A stretch of DNA of 32,997 bases from Anaerolineales bacterium (GTDB lineage Bacteria; Chloroflexota; Anaerolineae; Promineifilales; Promineifilaceae). Below the pieces are notes generated by a model. The model was not told the DNA's origin, searched no databases, and saw nothing but the letters and a program-made list of their open reading frames with translations. Position numbers and translations under genes: made by a program. Location of the stretch: assembly GCA_020432765.1 (NCBI GenBank), contig JAGRDI010000205.1, positions 1 through 32,997 of the forward strand, given 5' to 3'. Each line of letters starts with the position of its first letter. The stretch's first letter is position 1. Below are positions 1 through 7,211 of this stretch, in pieces.

Positions 1-517
1 GGCGTGTACCGCCCGCATACTGCGCGATGCCCAAATCGGTGATGATAGGCTTGTCGTTTTTGTCCAGCAGGATATTGCTCGGTTTTAGATCGCGATGCAC
101 GATGCCGGCTTGATGGGCAGCATCCAAAGCCCCCGCGATTTGACGGGTCATATCTAGTGCCGCGACGACTGACAGGCGCGTATTTTCGGCGTTCATTGCC
201 ACCAACCTGTCTTCCAAAGAGCCGCCGCTGATATACTGCATGACCAGATACGGCCGTCCATCCGCCAGACGCCCGGTGGTATAAATACGCACGATGTTGG
301 GGTGTTCGAGTTGGGCGGTCGTTTGCCCCTCGCGCTGGAAACGCGCCACAAAAGTTTCGTCGGCCGCCAGGTGCGGCAAAATCAATTTAATGACTACCCG
401 TCGCTGCAGCTCGACATCCTCGGCCAAATAAACATCCGCCATCCCGCCACGTGCCATATGCTTGATAATGCGATAGGGGCCAATCGTTTTCCCGATGAGT
501 GGATCATTTGCTGGCAC
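1..517 (-). CDS. Hanks-type Ser/Thr protein kinase, N-terminal part (cut by window edge)
   Basis: This is the first ~172 residues of a PknB-like eukaryotic-type kinase; the C-terminal part lies beyond base 1. The glycine-rich loop reads ARGGMADVYLA (about residues 22-32) and the ATP-binding lysine is K44 in VVIK. The catalytic loop is HRDLKPSN (about 137-144), followed by DLG in place of DFG. I chose the GTG at 517 because AGGAG lies 8 bases upstream and the kinase homology begins at once (IGPYRII). No ATG fits the frame at this point. It lies 112 bp downstream of a PP2C phosphatase and an FHA protein on the same strand, the usual partners of such kinases, so co-transcription is likely. Substrate unknown. 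The family is certain; the start is probable. Confidence 0.93.
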   Translation of the reverse strand, partial: MPANDPLIGKTIGPYRIIKHMARGGMADVYLAEDVELQRRVVIKLILPHLAADETFVARFQREGQTTAQLEHPNIVRIYTTGRLADGRPYLVMQYISGGSLEDRLVAMNAENTRLSVVAALDMTRQIAGALDAAHQAGIVHRDLKPSNILLDKNDKPIITDLGIAQYAGGTR

Positions 518-629
518 GTTGCGCTCCTGACTGAATTCTGTCAACAACAGATTATGGCACTAATTCGTTACTTCCTAAATTCGTTGTAGTCATTCAATTA
601 ACCGAAAATCACCTTGAATTATGCCTATT

Positions 630-2069
630 TTATGGTTCCGCAACCAGTTCGATAAAATCAGCAGCGATCCAGCCTATCTCATTATTATCTTCTCGTTTTA
701 CTGACCACCATTGCAAATCACCGCCATCTTCTGGGCCTCCGATCACATCCAATAGTGTGTTTTGTTGGACCTCAAAAACCACATTTTGATTATTACTATC
801 AACTCGTGGTTCGCTTCGTACATTAACGAGGACTCCAGTTACGATAATCTTAGAGCCAACTGTAATTTCATCTGTCGTATCGGCCGTTTCCTCTGTAGAT
901 ATTGGTCGATCCGTTGCAGTCGGAAGAATATTAGGCGTATTTGTAGGCGTAGGACTAGGAGAGGGCACAGGGATGGGCGTATCAGTTTCTGTCGTAGCGG
1001 GTTGCAAGGCTGGAGCGGTTTCTGTGGCTGGCAATGTTGCCACAGGCACATTCTCATCAGGCGCACCATCCGTTCTGCTGCTGCTCCATATCCAAAAGCC
1101 CAAAATGATCAGCACTACTACCACAAGCACAGCGGCGATGATCAAAGGGAGCCTGGACGGCCGTTTGTTTGTTGACAGAGCAGGCGGCGGTGGTGGTGGC
1201 GTGTAGGCGGGTGTCATCTGTGTAGCGGCTATTGTCTCTTCTGCTGCGACCTGCATGGGTGGCGGAGCGAGTGTCGCAACCGCTTCCGGCGAGCCATACC
1301 GCACAACAACGGCCGTTATATTATCCGTTGCGCCCCCCGTCGCCGCCATTTGTACCAGCTTTTCGGCTGCGGCTTGTGGGGAGTTGTTGATCATCACGCC
1401 GCTCATCTGCCGGTCGGAAAGCACATCATACAAGCCGTCCGAACAGAGCAGCATCAAATCACCAGCTTGCAACGGAATGGGATCAGAGAGGTGGACGGTG
1501 ATGTCAGTTTTGTTGCCCAATACCTGCGTGACCACATTGCGTAATTCATGATTCGCGGCCTCATCGGGTGTGAGCAAGCCGGCGTCTACCTGGCGCTGCA
1601 CCCAGGAATCGTCACGGGTTAACTGGCGCAGTTGGCCTGCCCGCAGCAGATAGACGCGTGCATCTCCGACATGAGCGACTGTTAAAACGTCTTGATCGAT
1701 GATGCAGGTCACGATGGTACTGCCCATTTTGCCGCCGCCGAGCTGTTGTGATTCTTCGATAACGGCCGTATTGGCTTGTAGAATCGCCTCTTGTATTGCT
1801 TCGCGGATGGGGTCTTGTGCCTGACGTAGTCGATAAAACACACTGTGGACTGTTAATGCCGCACGGTCAGCCGCTGCACGGCCGTGTTGTTGACCACCCA
1901 CACCATCAGCAACTATAAATAATTCGCCTAGTTGCGTAGGAGTGGTTTCATCAGGAATCCAAAAAGCATCCTCATTGCCTGAACGTATTGGGCCTTTATC
2001 ACTATGGCCTCCGAAATGCCTTTCTGAATTTTCAGACCATGGCGGTAATTGGACTGTCTTATCGGTCAT
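630..2069 (-). CDS. PP2C-family protein Ser/Thr phosphatase with TM segment and extracytoplasmic SH3b domain
   Basis: This protein of 479 residues should remove phosphate from Ser/Thr residues and so oppose the adjacent kinase. The PP2C domain spans about 15-258 and keeps the metal and catalytic motifs: RSGNED (D34), VADGVGG (D55), AHVGDARVY, LCSDGLYD (D211) and DNITAVVV (D249). A Pro-rich stretch leads to one membrane helix (about 308-328). After it come a Thr/Pro-rich linker (about 335-400) and an SH3b-type domain (about 405-475, with VNVRSEP and GWIAADF). The catalytic part should be cytoplasmic and the SH3b part outside, possibly touching peptidoglycan; that role is inferred from the domain family. 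It sits between an FHA protein (36 bp upstream) and a kinase. Bacterial PP2Cs of this type are often only ~250 residues, so the outward module is an addition. Confidence 0.95.
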   Translation of the reverse strand: MTDKTVQLPPWSENSERHFGGHSDKGPIRSGNEDAFWIPDETTPTQLGELFIVADGVGGQQHGRAAADRAALTVHSVFYRLRQAQDPIREAIQEAILQANTAVIEESQQLGGGKMGSTIVTCIIDQDVLTVAHVGDARVYLLRAGQLRQLTRDDSWVQRQVDAGLLTPDEAANHELRNVVTQVLGNKTDITVHLSDPIPLQAGDLMLLCSDGLYDVLSDRQMSGVMINNSPQAAAEKLVQMAATGGATDNITAVVVRYGSPEAVATLAPPPMQVAAEETIAATQMTPAYTPPPPPPALSTNKRPSRLPLIIAAVLVVVVLIILGFWIWSSSRTDGAPDENVPVATLPATETAPALQPATTETDTPIPVPSPSPTPTNTPNILPTATDRPISTEETADTTDEITVGSKIIVTGVLVNVRSEPRVDSNNQNVVFEVQQNTLLDVIGGPEDGGDLQWWSVKREDNNEIGWIAADFIELVAEP

Positions 2070-2105
2070 CAGATTTCCTTTTCTTTTTGCTTTTTCCGGT
2101 AGATT

Positions 2106-3197
2106 TTAGCTAGGGACAATTATAACTTCAAGGATTGTGCGTCCCAGCTTGATTTTGGTGTTGTCTTGTAACTGGATTTGTTCCATTTTCACCCACTCTG
2201 TTGTCTTCGGTTGGAAGCATAGACAGCCATTGGTACTGTTGTGATCGTGCAGTGTGTATTGATCGTTTCGGAAGCTGACAGATGCGTGTTGGTTAGAAAC
2301 GGCCGTGTCTGGCAGCATTATATCACAAGCCGTATCTCGTCCGATTGATAACCCATCCTGCAGTGAAAAGCGTTGTCCATCAAGCTGCCCGGAACGTATG
2401 ACTAACCAGGCTATTGGCGGTGGTTTGGCGGCTAAAACTTCAGTCTTAGCCGCTTGGTGTGGTGGCACTGGTGGCATTTCGACTACCGTTTTCGCTGCAG
2501 AATCAACGGGTTCCCCTTCTAACAATGTAGGATGCACTTCTGATTCCATGATGGTTGGCGGGATGGGCTGCGCTTGCACCGGTTTATATGCTTCCGGCGG
2601 CGTGTCTTTGAATGTGGCTCGTTCGTCGAGTCGTTTGTTGGGCTGCGGTGGACTGGGGGAGGAATAGGGTTGTGGGGGTGGCGCGTGGATTTGGGGAGCA
2701 ACGCTTGTGTTGAGCGTCGTCGCAACGGCCGTTTTGCCCGGCAGCAATAATTCCACGATAGAACCGATCACGATCAACAGTAATCCGAGTACAGTGCCCC
2801 ACAATCCAGGCTGAATCGTGATCTCAAAAAACATCGTATCACTATCACTGAGCTGCAGCCAGCGCAGCAAAAAAACAAGGATGCCGCTAAGTCCGGCGAT
2901 CATTGATCCCCAGGCAGCAACTTTAGCTGTTTTTTGGTTGGCAACAGCCAAAATGAAAAATCCCAATACAATCAGGGCTATGAGGGGCATGATAAATAGC
3001 AGTTGATCGCCACTCAATGTGCCGGGCGCGATCAGACCGGTTTGCCCTGCCAGATCGACTAATTTGCTGCCTAGCGCCAGGTCAAAACCCGAAAACTCGC
3101 CAATCGGCAGGCCGTTACAGCTTACACTGACCCACGGCAGAAAAAAGAGAAACAAAACCAACAAGGCCGCTGGGCCGGAAATAAATCTACCTTTCAT
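2106..3197 (-). CDS. Membrane protein with C-terminal cytoplasmic FHA domain
   Basis: The protein has 363 residues. The N-terminal third carries about four hydrophobic segments (roughly 8-27, 67-85, 95-112, 131-152). A Pro/Thr-rich linker (about 155-262) leads to an FHA domain (about 264-360) with the phosphothreonine-binding signature GRD (286-288), SNQH (301-304) and NSTNG (320-324). FHA domains bind phosphothreonine peptides, so this is a membrane-tethered reader for the nearby kinase. The linker contains several Thr residues in acidic or Pro contexts that could be kinase targets, which is inference. It is the first gene of the apparent FHA-PP2C-kinase operon. A purine-rich AGAGGTGG-like ribosome site precedes the ATG. 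The membrane part matches no enzyme I know. Confidence 0.9.
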   Translation of the reverse strand: MKGRFISGPAALLVLFLFFLPWVSVSCNGLPIGEFSGFDLALGSKLVDLAGQTGLIAPGTLSGDQLLFIMPLIALIVLGFFILAVANQKTAKVAAWGSMIAGLSGILVFLLRWLQLSDSDTMFFEITIQPGLWGTVLGLLLIVIGSIVELLLPGKTAVATTLNTSVAPQIHAPPPQPYSSPSPPQPNKRLDERATFKDTPPEAYKPVQAQPIPPTIMESEVHPTLLEGEPVDSAAKTVVEMPPVPPHQAAKTEVLAAKPPPIAWLVIRSGQLDGQRFSLQDGLSIGRDTACDIMLPDTAVSNQHASVSFRNDQYTLHDHNSTNGCLCFQPKTTEWVKMEQIQLQDNTKIKLGRTILEVIIVPS

Positions 3198-3511
3198 CTA
3201 CCTACCACCTCTTGTTCCTTGTTTGTCTCTGTTAATTATTGCCGTCTAAAAAAGCGCATAATGATGCTTATTACGCTATACTTATAGTAGTGGCCAGAGC
3301 AATACACTGGCTGATTATACCACGCCCGGCAAAAATTGGGCTTGTCTAAATCTATTTTAAAGTTTATTCATTGATAAAATTTAAGTTATATCCTGCAAAC
3401 TGTACCTAAAGCGAAGCTTGGTTCTTTCAATACAAATTTAAATCCACAACGCATGGCAGAGGTGGATCGGGCGATTTTGTTTGCTTTGAGTGTAGATTAA
3501 CCATTTCTGAC
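3198..3511. other. Intergenic region upstream of the FHA-PP2C-kinase operon
   Basis: This stretch of about 314 bp lies between two minus-strand genes, and I see no credible coding frame in it. It is AT-rich. On the minus strand there is a TATAAT (plus positions 3314-3319), but no good -35 box at the right distance, so I do not call a promoter. The 3' end of the CoA-transferase transcript is on its other side, and the FHA operon promoter should lie here. Confidence 0.5.
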
Positions 3512-4702
3512 CTATAAAATGCCTTTTTTGCGTAGGCGTGCCAGTTCGGCCGTATCCAGGTTCAATTCACTGGTTAAGATTGCGTCTGTATCGGCGCCTA
3601 AAAGTGGTGGGGCGCTGCGGATAGTGGCAGGTGTGGCCGATAATTTGGCGACAGGGCCGAGCAGTTCAATCGTGCCGGCTGTGGGGTGCTCAATGGTTTG
3701 TACCATCTCCCGTGCTTGGGCTTGTGGATCATTTAAGGCATTGGGGATGTCGTTGATGGGGCCGGCAGGGATGTTGTTTTCCCGGCAGATTTGCAGCCAC
3801 ACGGATGTTTCTTTCTCCTTGAACATTTCCTCCAACTGCTGAACCAACCCTTCTCGATGTGTTACACGTCCTTTGTTGGTTTGAAAACGGCCGTCTTGCC
3901 ACAAATCCGCTCTACTGCCTGCCATACACAAACGTTTGAACTGCCCATCTGTGCCTACACCAATGGCTATAAAACCATCTTTTGTGGCGAATGTCTGGTA
4001 AGGCACAATATTTGCGTGAGCATTTCCATATCGCTGTGGTGTATTGCCAGTGGCAAAATAGTTATGGGCTACATTGGCCAGCCAGGCTAACTGCGTATCG
4101 AATAAGGCCACATCAATATATTGACCTAGCCCACTTTTTTCACGCGCATGTAGGGCAGTTAAAATAGCGTTGGCTGCAAACAAGCCGGCTGTGATGTCGA
4201 CAATCGCTACGCCAACTTTCTGTGGCTCCCCATCCGCCGGGCCGGTGATCGACATGATGCCTCCTTGTGCCTGGATGATGGAATCGTAACCCGGCAAATC
4301 CCGTGCCGGACCAGTTTGCCCGTAGCCACTAATCGAGCAATAGATTATTCTTGGATTTAGCTGTTTGAGTGTATCGTAGTCGATGTCTAATTTCTTGGTT
4401 GTACCAACTTTGAAGTTTTCGATGAGGACATCAGCAGTGGTGATGAGTTTGTATAGGATGGAACGGCCGTCGTCAGATTTCAGATTTAGCGTCAAACTGC
4501 GCTTATTGCGATTGGTCGCTAAAAAGTAAGCACTTTGATCCCCCACCCAGGGCGGTCCCCAACTGCGTGTGCCGTCTCCTGCGCCTGGCTGTTCAACCTT
4601 AATTACATCCGCCCCAAAATCAGCCAGCAGCTGTGTACAGTAAGGTCCCGCCAACACGCGCGATAAATCAATCACTCGAATATTAGCCAATGCGCCATTC
4701 AT
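3512..4702 (-). CDS. Class III (CaiB/BaiF family) CoA-transferase
   Basis: At 396 residues this has the family's usual length. Enzymes of this family move CoA between carboxylic acids through an aspartyl-CoA thioester. The N-terminal family signature is clear (VIDLSRVLAGP, then LLADFGADVIKVEQP at about 25-39), followed by NRNKRSLTLNLK (64-75). The predicted nucleophile is D140 in PGYD, followed by the glycine-rich QAQGGIMSITG. The substrate cannot be read from the sequence. It lies 136 bp downstream of an acyl-CoA dehydrogenase on the same strand. Such pairs act in catabolism of dicarboxylic or branched acids (for example succinyl-CoA:glutarate transfer plus glutaryl-CoA dehydrogenase), but carnitine, oxalate or methylsuccinate chemistry is equally possible. 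Related racemases of the AMACR type are less likely given the length. Confidence 0.92.
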   Translation of the reverse strand: MNGALANIRVIDLSRVLAGPYCTQLLADFGADVIKVEQPGAGDGTRSWGPPWVGDQSAYFLATNRNKRSLTLNLKSDDGRSILYKLITTADVLIENFKVGTTKKLDIDYDTLKQLNPRIIYCSISGYGQTGPARDLPGYDSIIQAQGGIMSITGPADGEPQKVGVAIVDITAGLFAANAILTALHAREKSGLGQYIDVALFDTQLAWLANVAHNYFATGNTPQRYGNAHANIVPYQTFATKDGFIAIGVGTDGQFKRLCMAGSRADLWQDGRFQTNKGRVTHREGLVQQLEEMFKEKETSVWLQICRENNIPAGPINDIPNALNDPQAQAREMVQTIEHPTAGTIELLGPVAKLSATPATIRSAPPLLGADTDAILTSELNLDTAELARLRKKGIL

Positions 4703-4731
4703 ATCTGTGTACCCTTAGAAAAGGAGTACGG

Positions 4732-4832
4732 AGTTACACAAAGGATTGAAGGAGTTGCACGGAGATTTTGGGGGATTTTTCTCCTTTTTCTCCGTGCACC
4801 GGTGTGTCTTCTCTGCGCAGCTCCGTGTAACT
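4732..4832. repeat. Intergenic nested inverted repeat (hairpin), TCCGTG family
   Basis: Between the acyl-CoA dehydrogenase and the CoA-transferase lie two nested perfect arms: AGTTACAC (4732-4739) with GTGTAACT (4825-4832), and TGCACGGAGA (4756-4765) with TCTCCGTGCA (4789-4798). The loop is G/T-rich (ATTTTGGGGGATTTTT). Seven T residues follow the right arm on the plus strand, but no plus-strand gene ends here, so it is not a conventional terminator. On the minus strand it sits inside the presumed bicistronic mRNA. Its wording resembles the element at 11404-11454, so both may belong to one dispersed family. Confidence 0.75.
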
Positions 4833-4838
4833 GTTTTT

Positions 4839-6044
4839 TTACTCTTCTTGCCAGGTATCAGGATCATAGGCAGGCAATGTGCGCGGCAGTGCTTTGTCTT
4901 TACGTGTGCCGATGGCATAAGCTGCCTGCATCAACGTATGGATTTGGGATGTGCCTTCATAGATGACTGCGCTCTTGGTATTACGCAGATGACGTTCGAC
5001 AATATATTCGTCAGAATAACCGTATGCGCCATGAATTTGTACGGCATCATCGGCGGCGCGCCGGGCAGCATCGGTGCAATACCATTTGGCCATACTGGTC
5101 TCGCGAGTGTTGCGTACCCCCTGGTTTTTCAACCAACCCGCCTTACGCACCAACAACTCGCCGACGTCGATGCTTTGCTGCATGTTGGCGATCATTTGCT
5201 GTACAAGCTGGTATTCAAGGATAGATTTGCCAAAAGTTTGACGTTCTTTGCCATAGCGAAGCGATGCTTCCAGACAGGCTTTGATCACACCAACGGCACC
5301 AGCGGCGACACCATAACGTGCATTATCCAGTGCGCTCATCGCGATTTTGAACCCTTGACCTTCTTCGCCTAAACGATGACTAACTGGCACTCGCACATCT
5401 TGCATGGCAATCCAGCCAGTATTGCTGGCATGCACGCCCATCTTGCCTTCGATTGATCCGGTTGTAAGTCCTTTCCAACCGCGTTCCAAAATAAATGCGC
5501 TGATGCCACGACCGCCCTTAGACGGATCGGTTTTGGCAAAAACAAGGAAACGATTGGCTACATCTGACAGCGTAATCCACATTTTTTCGCCATTGAGGAT
5601 GTAATCGGCGCCATCTTTGCGGGCTGTGCTGGCAAGTGCGGCAACATCTGAGCCGGCGCCCGGTTCTGTGAGGCCAAAGCAAGCGATATTTTCGCCGTTT
5701 GCTAATGGTGGTAAAAACTCATCTTTTTGTTTGTCGGTTCCCCATTGGAAGATGGGTAAGGCATGTAAGCCAAGATGGACGGCGATGGTTTCGCGCACTG
5801 AGGAGTCACCATACTCTAATCCTTCTGAGATGATGCCCAGTGAAATATAATCCATACCTGCGCCACCATAACGTGCTGGCAGACAGATGCCCAAAAAACC
5901 GAGTTCAGCTAATTTAGGCAGCAGTTCGGTGGGATAAGTGTGGTTGCGATCATGTTCTTGGATGATGGGCAGAATTTCTTTGCGTGCGAAATCGTAGACC
6001 ATCTTTTCTACCATTTTGTGTTCTTCAGACAAATTAAAGTCCAT
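4839..6044 (-). CDS. Acyl-CoA dehydrogenase (FAD-dependent)
   Basis: The protein catalyses alpha,beta-dehydrogenation of an acyl-CoA using FAD. I use the ATG at 6044 (MDFNLSEEH..., 401 residues) because GGAG lies just upstream and the family starts there. The open frame extends to 6182, but the additional N-terminal residues look non-native. Family motifs are present: [11 protein letters not shown], then W-I-T ([10 protein letters not shown]) in the flavin-binding middle domain, the C-terminal [15 protein letters not shown], and [19 protein letters not shown]. The base Glu sits in [10 protein letters not shown]. The adjacent CoA-transferase suggests a joint pathway that activates an acid and then oxidises it. 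Glutaryl-CoA or a short/branched acyl-CoA are candidates; chain length is not decidable here. Confidence 0.93.
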   Translation of the reverse strand: MDFNLSEEHKMVEKMVYDFARKEILPIIQEHDRNHTYPTELLPKLAELGFLGICLPARYGGAGMDYISLGIISEGLEYGDSSVRETIAVHLGLHALPIFQWGTDKQKDEFLPPLANGENIACFGLTEPGAGSDVAALASTARKDGADYILNGEKMWITLSDVANRFLVFAKTDPSKGGRGISAFILERGWKGLTTGSIEGKMGVHASNTGWIAMQDVRVPVSHRLGEEGQGFKIAMSALDNARYGVAAGAVGVIKACLEASLRYGKERQTFGKSILEYQLVQQMIANMQQSIDVGELLVRKAGWLKNQGVRNTRETSMAKWYCTDAARRAADDAVQIHGAYGYSDEYIVERHLRNTKSAVIYEGTSQIHTLMQAAYAIGTRKDKALPRTLPAYDPDTWQEE

Positions 6045-6193
6045 TTTTACGCTCCGTGGGTTATTGGGAAATATACTGCAGAGGACGCGGAGGAAGCAGA
6101 GAAAGAAAGTTTGACTGTGTCCCCACCTGTCGTCATCTGTGAATTGAATTGATACTGTATCAGGCACGGCCGTTTCTGCCAACTGATTTATTT

Positions 6194-6201
6194 GCTACAA
6201 T
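6194..6201 (+). promoter_or_regulatory. Possible extended -10 promoter for the receiver-like/DUF309 gene
   Basis: TGC-TACAAT (TACAAT at 6196-6201) is an extended -10 form with no good -35 box. A start site 6-8 bases downstream would coincide with the ATG at 6208, giving a near-leaderless mRNA. GAGGG also lies directly before the ATG, too close for a normal ribosome site. Confidence 0.35.
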
Positions 6202-6207
6202 GAGGGT

Positions 6208-7092
6208 ATGAGAATACATTCGAAAACTCCTTTAATTATTGGATTTGTTGCCGATTTGATGTTTAGCAGTCGAATAGAAATGGTCGCGCAGCACCTTGCG
6301 TATCGCGTAATTTGGGTGGGAAGTATTTCTGAGTTGGGCAGGGAGGAACTGGCCTTAAGTGAAGGGGCAACGGCCGTGTCTGCTTCTGGTCAAAGTAATC
6401 CCGGTGAACAACTGCACGGTATCGAAGGGATACTCTTCGAAAAGATGACAAGTTGGCAGCCTGCCTTACTTATATTTGATTTAGCCAACGAGACCATTCC
6501 CTGGCAGCGATGGATACCTTTGTTGAAATCATCGCCTGCCACGCGCCGTTTGCCGATTGTCGCCTATGGGCCACATGTCGACAGCGAGCGTCTACAATTG
6601 GCCATAGACGGCGGTGCAGATAGCGTCATGCCGCGTTCGCGTTTTTCGGCCAAGATGCTGCAAGTTATCCAGAATTATGTTTTTATACCCGATGAAGATG
6701 CGTTGATTGGTTTTTGTGCTGAACCCTTGCCAAAACTGGTCAAATGCGGCATCGATCTATTTAATCAAGGTGAATATTACAAATGTCACGATGATTTAGA
6801 GGAAGCGTGGCGGCAAGACCAAACGCCAGGACGCGATTTATACCGGGCTATTTTGCAAGTTGGTATTGCTTATTACCAAATTGAACGTGGTAATTTTCGG
6901 GGTGCTGTCAAGATGTTATTGCGTGTACGCCAATGGTTGGTACCTTTGCCGGCTATTTGTCGCGGTGTAGATGTGGCCAGGTTAAAGGCGGATGCAACGG
7001 CCGTTTACAATACATTAACCCGACTTGGCCCAGACCAAATTGCAGATTTTGACCGTACTCTATTCAAGCCCATCATAATTATAGGTAAATAA
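6208..7092 (+). CDS. Receiver-like domain fused to DUF309
   Basis: The protein has 294 residues. The N-terminal half (about 8-158) folds, by pattern, like a response-regulator receiver: alternating beta strands, D91 at the end of a strand (LLIFDLAN) where the phosphoacceptor would be, and a GADSVMPRSR segment where receivers keep a Lys. Here that position is Arg, and only one early Asp (D16) is seen, so it may be a non-canonical receiver. The C-terminal part (about 175-240) is a DUF309 domain: FNQGEYYKCHDDLEEAW followed by LYRAILQVGIAYYQIERGNFRGA. DUF309 has no settled function; it is alpha-helical and found in Chloroflexota, Bacilli and cyanobacteria. The gene stands alone between two minus-strand units. 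Confidence 0.85.
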   Translation: MRIHSKTPLIIGFVADLMFSSRIEMVAQHLAYRVIWVGSISELGREELALSEGATAVSASGQSNPGEQLHGIEGILFEKMTSWQPALLIFDLANETIPWQRWIPLLKSSPATRRLPIVAYGPHVDSERLQLAIDGGADSVMPRSRFSAKMLQVIQNYVFIPDEDALIGFCAEPLPKLVKCGIDLFNQGEYYKCHDDLEEAWRQDQTPGRDLYRAILQVGIAYYQIERGNFRGAVKMLLRVRQWLVPLPAICRGVDVARLKADATAVYNTLTRLGPDQIADFDRTLFKPIIIIGK

Positions 7093-7139
7093 TTTGGGTG
7101 TGTGTCAAATGATTTGCGCCATACCCAATCCATTTTAGT

Positions 7140-7187
7140 CACGGATTCACATAGATGTACACAGATTTTTTAACCGTGGCTATCTGT
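7140..7187. repeat. Degenerate intergenic repeat with short inverted arms
   Basis: The gap between the DUF309 gene and the calcium ATPase (convergent) holds CACGG (7140-7144) and ACAGAT (7161-7166), with an inverted ATCTGT at 7182-7187 and CCGTG between. The words CACGGATTCACA and ACACAGATTTTT recall the element at 14811-14862. It may serve as a bidirectional terminator; the stem is short. Confidence 0.4.
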
Positions 7188-7211
7188 ACTCATTTGTGGC
7201 AGAAACACAAA

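Noticed and set aside
302-589. Plus-strand open frame of 95 codons at the left edge
   Set aside because: The opposite strand codes for the kinase N terminus with intact motifs across this region.
3314-3319. TATAAT on the minus strand upstream of the FHA operon as a promoter
   Set aside because: No -35 box at 16-18 bases and it lies over 100 bases from the gene; too weak to call.
4746-5372. Plus-strand open frame of 208 codons over the acyl-CoA dehydrogenase
   Set aside because: It starts in the hairpin element and runs antisense to conserved catalytic motifs; no protein family pattern is seen.
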